DNA from: Corythucha ciliata
Taxonomy: Eukaryota > Arthropoda > Insecta > Hemiptera > Tingidae
Direction: 5' to 3'
DNA: 64,000 bases
NCBI GenBank assembly: GCA_038030265.1
Contig: CM075943.1
Coordinates: 7,006,001 to 7,070,000, forward strand
The translations under genes were made by a program, and so were the position numbers. The notes beneath the pieces were generated by a model. It searched no databases, was not told the origin of the DNA, and saw only the letters and a program-made list of their open reading frames with translations. Shown here one piece after another: positions 43,636-52,779 of the stretch (its first letter is position 1; the number at the start of each line of letters is the position of its first letter).

Positions 43636-43923
43636 CAAGGTGACTAAACTTTACTATAGGTGCCGCAGATTTCCCTTTGCCCATCAGGAGGGAGGGGTGG
43701 GGAATGACGTCACCAGCAGTCCTTTACTCCCGATTGCTCACCCTAGAGCAGCAGAGCAAGTTAATTTTGAAATTAAAGTTTATGAATTCTCAAAAATCAT
43801 AACCCAATAACAATTAATAATGTACTGGGTCCAGCGCAAAGGCGGTTGGGACTGCTCGTGACGTAGGTGAAGGACAGTAATGGCCGAAGATCTGCGGCAC
43901 CTATAGAAAGTTTAGTCACCTTG
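43636..43923. mobile_element. 288-bp MITE with 9-bp target duplication
   Basis: Terminal inverted repeats start CAAGGTGACTAAACTTT and extend ~34 bp (to GGTGCCGCAGAT). Flanking GGTATAATG is repeated perfectly at 43627-43635 and 43924-43932. Copy A2 lacks the element and has one GGTATAAT at the same place. A 9-bp duplication suggests a Mutator-like origin. Non-coding. Confidence 0.8.
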
Positions 43924-44025
43924 GGTATAATGTATAAATTAATATAAAACATAGGTAAAGAATTACAAATGAACAGATTATGATAATACCTAAGCACATA
44001 CCTCATCTGAAGATAGCGGGCTTTA

Positions 44026-44108
44026 TTATTATTATTATTATTCAGTGGGCCCGCACCCGGCCTAGCCGAGCCCGAAGCGCTTAAGCCGTTACCGGCTCAT
44101 ACGCCAAA
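44026..44108 (-). mobile_element. Non-LTR retrotransposon 3' end fragment with TAA tail
   Basis: Minus-strand reading: GGCGTATGAGCCGGTAACGG, CTTAAGCGCTTCGGGCTCGG, CGGGCCCACTGAA then (TAA)n. The first block is repeated at 46680-46706 next to a coding fragment of the same kind of element, so the two are related copies. Confidence 0.6.
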
Positions 44109-44162
44109 GTCAATAATCATTTAAAGAATTATTAGGCCGGAAGTGTGGGAGCATCCATCAAT

Positions 44163-45215
44163 TTGATGAGAAAAGGAAAGCTCACTCCCACTAAAAAATG
44201 TTTTATTTCGTGACCGCGGTTTCAGCTTAACGCCATCTTCAAACTAAACAATCCAACAAAAACACGACAAACAATCAAAAAATTTAAAGTTTACAGACGG
44301 TCAACAACTTAAAACTAAAGAAACAAGCGTAACAACATGTATTTATAACTTACCGAGCCAACGAAAAAACAACAACTGACAAGATACCGACTAGAATTAA
44401 ATTGCCAATGAGCGCTCCCCCCTCTCTCCACTACCAGTACATAAGCTCAAGGCCGAACGCTGACAGGGGCCGAGATCGAACGATTTAATTTGGTTCAAAC
44501 AACCATCCCCATATTCCGACGCATGACGAGTTATCTCCAAGAACTCCATCCATATCCTCCTCTCAGGACATATTTGTCTAGGGTTAAAGACGAAGTCACC
44601 ATTTTCGAGAAGTCGGGGGTGTACGCCTTGTGGTGTAGTTGTGAGTCGGCTGTGTATGTGGGCCAAACTGGTCGAAAGCTTGGAGTGCGCCTTCGGGAAC
44701 ATTTGCCACCCTCGACCCGCCCTTCAGAGTTCAAGAACCACTTGCTGGCCACTGGACACCCATTTGATGCTTCGGAGGGCGGAGTGAAGCTTTTGCATGC
44801 CCAAAAGAAAGGATCGAAGCTTACATGGATGGAGTTCTTGGAGATAACTCGTCATGCGTCGGGATATGGGGATGGTTGTTTGAACCAAATTAAATCGTTC
44901 GATCTCGGCCCCTGTCAGCGTTCGGCCTTGAGCTTATGTACTGGTAGTGGAGAGAGGGGGGAGCGCTCATTGGCAATTTAATTCTAGTCGGTATCTTGTC
45001 AGTTGTTGTTTTTTCGTTGGCTCGGTAAGTTATAAATACATGTTGTTACGCTTGTTTCTTTAGTTTTAAGTTGTTGACCGTCTGTAAACTTTAAATTTTT
45101 TGATTGTTTGTCGTGTTTTTGTTGGATTGTTTAGTTTGAAGATGGCGTTAAGCTGAAACCGCGGTCACGAAATAAAACATTTTTTAGTGGGAGTGAGCTT
45201 TCCTTTTCTCATCAA
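44163..45215 (+). mobile_element. Penelope-like element fragment with 391-bp inverted arms
   Basis: Arms 44163-44553 and 44825-45215 are near-identical inverted copies, separated by 271 bp that code for a GIY-YIG nuclease segment. Each arm includes UUGAAGAUGG, a short stem, GAAACCGCGGTC and AATAAA in the outward half (right arm 45133-45176), a layout resembling the hammerhead-like ends of Penelope elements. A 14-bp direct repeat TCAATAATCATTTA lies at 44110-44123 and 45214-45227 and could be the target duplication. Reverse transcriptase is missing. Confidence 0.75.
44490..44981 (+). pseudogene. GIY-YIG endonuclease C-terminal part of a Penelope-like retroelement
   Basis: 163-codon open frame. 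GVY (43-45) and YVG (56-58) with GRKLGVRLREHL (61-72) form the GIY-YIG nuclease core that follows RT in many Penelope elements and nicks target DNA. The first ~21 residues are read from the left inverted arm in antisense, so they are not native. FEKSGVYALWCSCESAVYVG and the tail NQIKSFDLGPCQRSA look native. RT is absent, so the product would be only a nuclease fragment. Confidence 0.75.
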
Positions 45216-45216
45216 T

Positions 45217-46472
45217 AATCATTTATTTACTTTTGTAACATATGAAGGGGGGAGAGTTTGGAGGGAACTGCATGTATTTATATTTTGAGGTGTTACATCA
45301 CTGCTTAATGTGGGGGCCGGTATTATGAGGAAAAGCTGAAATAAATTACCTCGATGGTACCCATTTACCCGCTCCCATTACAGTTCCAGAAACGTTTGGT
45401 ACGCTGACCTCTCAACAACGGAACTGAGAACTCTATTATATTTTATAGCTCTATTATACGCCTAGAGACGTTTCCTTAGTAACAAGCGCCAGACAATTTC
45501 AGTGGGACAAAGAGGGACGACAGCGTTCGAAGATTGCAAAATTAGTGCCTCGAAATCGGATCATCTGAACATGTCTGGCGAGAGTCATTTCTTACTATTT
45601 GAATGCTCCGCTACCGGCATATCTCGATGCTAGACAAATCGGATGGGACACTGAGTAGATATGATAGGATGAAATTGCAAAAAAAAATGCAATTCCCACC
45701 CAAACATAGGTGGGAACTCAACAAACTCATTCTTGTAAAAATGTAGTTTCCACACTTTTTGTTTTTTCGAGGATTTTGAAAACTATTTGGTGGCTATATG
45801 ACATACAGAGCAACGTTAGGTCTCAAACTGTAGCAAATTTTATGTGGTTTTTAACCTATTTAGTACGTTTTATCTTAAAATGCATATTTTAGGAGATAAA
45901 GTAAAAAACCCGACAAAATTTCAAAAACTTCGCAGTTTTTGAGTGTCACGAAAGTAGCACAAGTCTTTTGAAGCTGAAAACTTGGATTTAAACTACTGAT
46001 GCTGGTCGTAACAACTTACTAAAAAATCAGAACTAATCGTTTAATTGCAATTTTAGCTATTTTTAATGTTCTTATTGACTGGCCTAAAAATCAGTGAAAT
46101 ATCGGATAATGATTGCAATCATGAACAAATTGATGTATGAATTAAGGGCTAAGGCACATCAGCCACAGTCTGATTTGGTAGATTTAGATTACTGACTTAA
46201 AGTTAGAACTACATAGTAGTAAAGTTTTGAGGGGGGGGGGGAGCCCGCAAGTCGAACTCATTGCTCGAATGGAATGTTCATTGTTTTTTTATGCGATTTC
46301 CGGTTGTTTGATCCCGGTTGGATATGAGTGCCTTAGCGGTTATTTGATCCCGGCTGGCTGGTCGACCATGTCCGCGTCCGGACGTTTGTTCCCCGGTGCA
46401 CTCGGGTACGTTTGAAGCCTCAGAGGGTGAATGTGTAGTATACGTATGGCACTCACGGAGGGTAAAGCTCAT

Positions 46473-46521
<49 letters not shown>

Positions 46522-46679
46522 GTAATAATAATTTTCAACTCACAGATGCCAGAATATAAAGATTTATGTTAATGTCGATGGGAACATGGGAATATGTTGT
46601 TTTTTTAAAATCAATAGGTATAATATTATATAAATTAATATAAAACATAGGTAAAGAATTAAATTACAAAAGAAACAGA
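45217..46679 (-). repeat. Copy A2 of the putative gypsy-1 LTR; preserves empty sites
   Basis: Near-identical to 37646-38510 + 43035-43635 + 43924-43980, but without gypsy-2 and without the 288-bp MITE. It carries the same non-LTR 3' tail near 46450, so that insertion predates the duplication. Left edge abuts the Penelope-like fragment; right edge abuts another non-LTR fragment. A (TAA)n microsatellite spans about 46474-46530. Confidence 0.85.
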
Positions 46680-47013
46680 TTAAGCCGTTACCGGCTCATA
46701 CGCCATGCCCTTAGGGTCGGACTCGGAAAAGCATATCTACGGAATTCACAAACTGAAGGACTCGGACCCCCTCGGTCCTCGAGAATGTGATGCCTGGCAA
46801 CCTATCTGTCCCGAAAATGCGGAAACGAGTAGCCGCATACCTCTCACACTCCCCTACAAAGTGCATAGCCGATTCCTCTTCCAACTCGCAGCCCCGACAC
46901 ATTGGGTCTGCCACCATTCCCATTGTGTGGAGGTGCTTACGTAGCGCATAGTGGCCTGTAAACATCCCCACAACTCTCCGCATGCTGCCTCTACTTAGTG
47001 ATAGCAGCCACAT
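46680..47013 (-). pseudogene. C-terminal fragment of a non-LTR retrotransposon polymerase
   Basis: 100-codon frame with RRVVGMFTGHYALRKHL, DPMCRGCELEEESAMHFVG and CERYAATRFRIFG. The pattern LTGH-x-LR-x-HL followed by C-x2-C...H...C is the usual end of I/R1/Jockey-type ORF2 proteins. RT itself is absent (5' truncation). The 3' flank shares GCCGTTACCGGCTCATACGC with 44086-44105. Confidence 0.8.
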
Positions 47014-49255
47014 CGTCGCCTCCCTGTCCCATTCCCGAATGACTGAGTGTTTCCATGAGAATGGAAACTTACTGCGTTGTATGTATTATGCATAGAAAGT
47101 GACCACTGAAAGAAACAGGTACCGCAAACAATGAAATCCGAACTCAACTCATCAACTGAACTGACTGAACTGCATGAAGAAGAAGGGAGAAGAAGAAGAA
47201 AAATAGGGAGAACGGCGTTCAAGGTACGCTATTCACCCACCTATCGTTGTTTAGGGGAAGACGCTCTGAGGAAAAATGGTTTTCTTGTGAATTATGTTTT
47301 TTGTGTTTCGGTAAATTTTGTTCCACGAAAAATAGACCAAACTGCCTCATCGGTTGGCTGACCTCACGAAAAATGCGTTTGCAATAAAACATTTTGCTCT
47401 ATTAAAAGATGTTCATAAGTCAGCTCGTTCGTGAAGGAGTAACCTTCAAAACATTGTCCTAAAACATCAACTTAATTTCAAACGAGATAAATCTCTCAGC
47501 ACTACTGCGTTGAACGTTAAATTAAGCAACGTAAATATTATCGAAGGATGAAGGGAAACGAGGCAGATGAGCGAAGACGCCACTGTTGCGATGACGCTCT
47601 CGCTATATCCTTGGTTCACTGGGGTGTGTTTAGTTAGAAGCATGGTGTCAGGCTCCCTTCGAGTCGCATTACATTCATGAATGATTTGACGCGAGAGGTC
47701 GTGGCAAATATTGCCTTTGTCTCTCTAGACTTCTAGAGGCAAGTGGTGAGAGTGAAACAATGCTCGTTTCATTGAGAAGGATGATGGGGGGAGGGTTGGG
47801 AAGCTGAATCTGTTAAACATCCGGGCGAGTCTCGAAGAAAATAATTGTTGAAAAGACGCTCATTACTGCTCTAACAGGAATGTTCTGTAATACCAATAAA
47901 GTGTCTAACATGATTTACATTTTCAGCACTACTTTCATTCCAATCCTATAACCAACACCATCGTTAGTATAGCGGAAACTGTACAGAACAATATTATCAA
48001 AGTAATGAAACGTTTTATCGAGAAAACACGCCTGAAAAATGTGAAGAATACAGAAAAAGGAGATGTTGAATTTTTCCAGGAAATGTGCATGGTTAAGAGG
48101 TGGTTTAGACAGAATGAAGACCCTTATAGAAGATCTGGCCCGAATTCTGTAATTTTCTTTAGGTTGAAAGGAAATACAATGAAATTATAATGAAGCGAAG
48201 TTGGAAAACGCCAGCCCGTGACACGCTTTTTATTTTTTTTCCGACGACCATAATTTCTATATAACAATTTCTATTATTTACGAAAAACTACATGAAATAA
48301 CGTGAACGGAATCAAAAATAAGAGAAAGGAGGAAATATTCTTTGACGGCAGAAAAATAAAACCAGTAAAATTACGCAGCTTGAACAAAATTCGAGGTTTT
48401 TTGCTTTGCTCTAGAAGTTTTTATTTGATGTCCGAACTGTCAGCAAGATCTTTTTTTTTCTGCTTTGACAACTCTTTCGGCTAACATTGTCTCAAACAAT
48501 CTCTCCGGCTACTTTAACTCAAAGCACTCACGTTTTCAACTTACTCTTTTATTGGTAGAGACAGGGGGCCTTCTAATAAATTTACTATCGTGAAACTTCG
48601 CCCCAGAATTTGTCCCTCCTTGAAAAGAATACAACTTTAGTTGTTTTTGGGCTTTTATTTAAGACGAGGAGAGACAGGGAGTTTTTTTTTTTGTTCTTTA
48701 TTCGGTCGATGAATCCGCTAGCGCACTCATGAATAGCACTTGAAAACGCGAAAAGAGGAGTTTCGACAAGACGAGGACGTATGAGTAAAATGCGAGTTAT
48801 TTTAGACTTTAACAGGCGATTCCTCACTACCTTTCCAAATGGAAGAAAATTTGAAGTTTATGGTTCAACCTGTCATCATTCCATTTTTAGTGCATTTCAT
48901 TCAGTGCTATGAATTAAAAATGCACTATCGGTCTCGCCCTGATGGTCGCAAATATGGGTTGAGATACATTTTTTGCTTGGCATCTGAGATAAAGATGTAA
49001 TTTTATGGCAGTATTTACCGGGCTTTGTGAGTTGTTGGGGGCCGGCTAAACCGGGTTCACCCTGGAAACTTCTAATCTCGCAGATATTTAGCATCCAAAC
49101 GGCTAGCCAGTTGCGTACCAAGGTAAGAGATGAGGGGGCTGACCGTCCCGCCATCCTATCCCCCCGAAAATCTTAAATCAGCGATTTTCAGTTCACCCGA
49201 CCGTTGAACGTTGCTGGTGATCAGAAAATACTGTGGCTGAATATTTTATTGAGAC
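47014..49255. other. Gene-free 2.2-kb stretch, unassigned
   Basis: I find no domain, splice pattern or RNA here. A short plus frame at 48005-48190 (61 codons, Lys/Arg-rich) is open but unrecognised. GA-rich purine sequence is at 47170-47210. Positions 48885-48925 contain an imperfect inverted pair TTTAGTGCATTT / AAAAATGCAC. Confidence 0.35.
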
Positions 49256-49259
49256 CACA

Positions 49260-49470
49260 AAGCGCTATTCTGATGGCTGAAATTGAGAAAATTCGCCTAT
49301 TTTGGAGGTGAATTCGTGGTTAAGATAGAGAAAAACCCCAATCTAAGTTTCTTTAGGTTTTTCGAGCGGAAAATATAGAAAAAGGCGCTCTAATTTGCCG
49401 ATCTCGCGGGAAAAGCATTAATATTCGTGGCCAGAACTGCGAAAAAGCGTCCGTTCGTGGCTAAATTTTC
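49260..49470 (+). repeat. Satellite A, forward (short block)
   Basis: Six or so diverged units (TGGCTGAAATTGAGAAAATT; CGTGGCTAAATTTT). Positions 49471-50050 are unassigned; they contain a possible TATA word at 49786 (TATATATG) and no supported gene. Confidence 0.6.
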
Positions 49471-50056
49471 TTGAGTAACACATTAAGCCACGTGTCCACT
49501 GAACGCGCATTGTTCGCAAACAGTGTTTGTTTGTGCGCGGGGCTGATCCACTTGTGACGGTTTTTCTACAAATCATCGAATTTGTGTTTGTTGTTGCGAG
49601 CCAACTGGAAACACGCTTCTTGAGCGCAAAACTCTTTTCCCATCAGGGGCAGTGCTGGAGAACACCCCTGCTCATGCTATTCGGCTGTATTTGAACCTGA
49701 GGGGAAAGCGGCGGTCATGATCTTTTCCTTGACAAGGCGGATAGTTTCATGCCAGTAGGTACTCATGTGTATGAATAGGCCTTTATATATGTTCGGCTTC
49801 TTTTAGTGGGTACATTATATGCGTTACCCACCGAACTCCTAGTAGTGTGTGTGGGTACTCGCTCCTTTTCGTACTCAGGGATGCTCCACATCTTGTCGAT
49901 GTTGTGCAAGTACCGACTACCGAGTCAAGTGCAACAGGTGCGATGAACCTCAGTTTTCTTTGCGTTGATTTTTCCGCATCTCTTCCCGCGTCCCTTCTTC
50001 ATATCTCGAGTTGGGACTTCCTAATCTGCTGACCAAAAAAAAAAAAAAAAGAAAAA

Positions 50057-50345
50057 AGTGCCACCGCCCCCTCGTGTCATTAGATCTCGACCGAATTTGG
50101 CATGGTGGCACTTCTACACAAACCCTAGGTGCCACCGAGGTCAAAACATCATTATTTTAACTATACTGGTACTTTCCCCCGCACCTAGGGTTAGTGTAGG
50201 AGTTTCACCATGCCAATTTGGTCGAGATCTGATGACTTGTGGGGGCGGTGGCACTTTTTCCGTACACAGCTGTACCTGTGCGAGGGGAAGTACCAGTAGT
50301 TAAAATAAATTTGAGGTTTTGACCTCGGTGGCATCTAGGGTTTGT
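50057..50345. repeat. Compound hairpin of two interlocked inverted repeats
   Basis: Block 1 (50057-50107: GTGCCACCGCCCCCT through GACCGAATTTGGCATGGTG) is inverted at 50207-50256. Block 2 (50120-50180: ACAAACCCTAGGTGCCACCG, GAGGTCAAAAC, GGTACTTCCCCC-like) is inverted at 50285-50345. The order 1-2-1'-2' would form a pseudoknot-like arrangement, or reflect one MITE copied next to itself. No ORF. Positions 50346-50661 are blank. Confidence 0.6.
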
Positions 50346-50765
50346 GTATGTCAAAACAAAAACTCAGCCGGTCAGTATGGACATGACGCGTAGAATACTC
50401 TTGGATTGAAGATTAACAGAAGCTCTCTCATACGGGGAAACTCCTTTGGTATGAAAAGAAGCCATCAGACATGGCTGAAGGCTTTTCGGAGGTCCATCGT
50501 CTTTGCCAAAGAACAGAAACTGTACAGTTTTACCCCAAAATACCTTCGTATAGGATTGGATCTCATCAGCTGCCTCTTATTGGATCTCATTAACCAATGC
50601 TGGTGACAGTCCCATTCAAAAGAAAGAACATAGTCATGAAACTTGTCACATTTGATAGATGTGTTGAATATTTACACTCGCTCCAGCCTCAACAATTAAT
50701 TTGTTTTTATGTAATGATCACATGATCATATTAATAGTTGTCATTGTTCTTTCCCTTTAAGTGGT

Positions 50766-52646
50766 TAGGCCAGTCAATATAAACATGAAACATCGCAAAT
50801 ATGCATGTAATTTTTTTTGTTTTTTGCATGTTGTTAGCGCCAATGAGAGTAGTTTATACTCAAGTTTGCAACCCTCAAAACCTTGTGCTCAACTCGTGGC
50901 CCTCGAAAAACCAAGAAATTGCATCACTTTTTTCTCTTTTTTTAACAAAACTACCAGAAGAAAGCGCTTTTCGAGAAAGACCACAGTATACATTGTTAAA
51001 GCCAACTAAATTTGCTACAATTAAAGCCCAGCCCGAGCATCCTGGGTCTGTTATTTCAGGAAATACAACCAGTCAACAAAATACTTAATCTCGCCAAAAA
51101 GCGAGATTTTATTGGTAGGGTAACTTTTCAAGACCCGTAGCACTCAAATACCGGTGATTCGTACTTGGTTAAAAAAATGAGAGGGGAGGTTGTACGTCCA
51201 AAATGCAACCAAAAATTTTCTATGTCCTAAGGTCAGATTTCGATTCCTAGCCGAGATAATCAATTTGTTGTTTTTAGCACATCACGGGTTTTCGCAACAA
51301 AAACAGGTGTAACATGGGAAGTAAGCGTCCTGGGTTAAATCCAACGACACCACTGAAAAGAGCACCCTTTTTTCTGTGTGAGTAATGCCATTTTGTCCAA
51401 TGATAGTGAAAGATTCTTTGAGTAAACTGGGAAAATATCAGGATATTTTAAAAAATGTCGGTTTTTGACAACTGTTCAAAGCTAGACTACATTGGCCATG
51501 GTGCTCCCAGCGCCGGGCAAATTCCTCTAAAACTGAGTGAAGTAACTTAGTTTAATACTTCATGCTTATTTTACACCTGCCCTTCGCAATGTTTTGATAA
51601 AAATCCATTGTTATACCAAAAAATGAGGCAATTAAGCCCATTTTGAGTGCCTAAAAGAAGATACGAAAGCTATTCCAAGAATGTTTTTTTCAGCTTATTC
51701 CACTTTTATTTGTCTTTCCTCATAAATTAGCGTAGTAAAAGTGAATTAAGCTGAAAAAAAAAGTTTTAGGAATGGCTCTTGATCTTCTTGTAGGCACTCA
51801 AAATGGGCTTAATTGCCTCATTTTTTGGTATAACAATGGATTTTTATCAAAACATTGCGAAGGACAAGAGTAAAATTAGCATGAAGTATTAAACTAAGTT
51901 ACTTCACTCAGTTTTAGAGGAATTTGCCCGGCGCTGGGAGCACCATGGCCAATGTAGTCTAGCTTTGAACAGTTGTCAAAAACCGACATTTTTTAAAATA
52001 TCCTGATATTTTCCCAGTTTACTCAAAGAATCTTTCACTATCATTGGACAAAATGGCATTACTCACACAGAAAAAAGGGTGCTCTTTTCAGTGGTGTCGT
52101 TGGATTTAACCTAGGACGCTTACTTCCCATGTTACACCTGTTTTTGTTGCGAAAACCCGTGATGTGCTAAAAACAACAAATTGATTATCTCGGCTAGGAA
52201 TCGAAATCTGACCTTAGGACATAGAAAATTTTTGGTTGCATTTTGGACGTACAACCTCCCCTCTCATTTTTTTAACCAAGTACGAATCACCGGTATTTGA
52301 GTGCTACGGGTCTTGAAAAGTTACCCTACCAATAAAATCTCGCTTTTTGGCGAGATTAAGTATTTTGTTGACTGGTTGTATTTCCTGAACTAACAGACCC
52401 AGGATGCTCGGGCTGGGCTTTAATTGTAGCAAATTTAGTTGGCTTTAACAATGTATACTGTGGTCATGAGTGAAAAGCGCTGAAATTTCTTGGTTTTTCG
52501 AGGGCCACGAGTTGAGCACAAGGTTTTGAGGGTTGCAAACTTGAGTAATAACTGCTCTCATTGGTCCTAACAACACGCGAATAAAAAATTAATTACATGC
52601 ATGTTTGTGATTTACCCAGATTTTTTTGTCTATATTGACTGGTCTA
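50766..52646. mobile_element. 1881-bp foldback transposon inside the Copia copy-2 LTR
   Basis: It is almost wholly a giant palindrome, with arms of ~0.9 kb meeting near 51720. End sequences are TAGGCCAGTCAATATAAACA and, inverted, TAGACCAGTCAATATAGACA. The trinucleotide GGT is duplicated (50763-50765 and 52647-52649) and occurs once in the uninterrupted LTR. Arms share long identical blocks, e.g. CACCGGTATTTGAGTGCTAC and GCCCGGCGCTGGGAGCACCA. The left arm has a ~60-bp segment the right lacks. No transposase ORF; superfamily undetermined from a 3-bp duplication alone. Confidence 0.85.
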
Positions 52647-52732
52647 GGTCATCAAAATATAATAACAATTAAAAAAATCTAAAGGCGACTTTCTAACTTC
52701 TCGGTCAATCACATTGCGCTAAAACAATTACA

Positions 52733-52743
52733 GGTTATGGGCC
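52733..52743 (+). promoter_or_regulatory. Copia copy-2 primer-binding site
   Basis: GGTTATGGGCC directly follows the LTR end CAATTACA, identical to copy 1 and complementary to the initiator tRNA-Met anticodon region. Confidence 0.75.
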
Positions 52744-52779
52744 GCTAATTGACCCGAAAGTTGGCTGAACGTCGAAAAT

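Larger units (their letters stand above)
37604..43985 (-). repeat. Putative 5' LTR of gypsy-1 (copy A1), interrupted by gypsy-2 and other insertions
   Basis: Pieces 37646-38510, 43035-43635 and 43924-43985 are colinear with an uninterrupted-by-gypsy copy (A2) at 45217-46679. It abuts the gypsy-1 primer-binding site, has a TATA-like TATAAAATATAA on the minus strand (37866-37877), TCAGTT 22 bp further on, and AATAAA-type signals at 37650-37660. These fit U3-R-U5 order. Ends are not firmly defined and A2 is not attached to internal sequence, so a different repeat class remains possible. Confidence 0.5.

Noticed and set aside
44397..44702. Minus-strand ORF across the Penelope left arm
   Set aside because: It repeats the tail of the plus-strand GIY-YIG frame because the arms are inverted copies; not a separate gene.
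46278..46538. Minus-strand ORF with poly-Ile stretch
   Set aside because: It is the TAA microsatellite plus non-LTR 3' tail read in antisense.
50761..51088. Plus-strand ORFs in the foldback element
   Set aside because: Not conserved in the other arm, which has indels breaking the frame; no domain.
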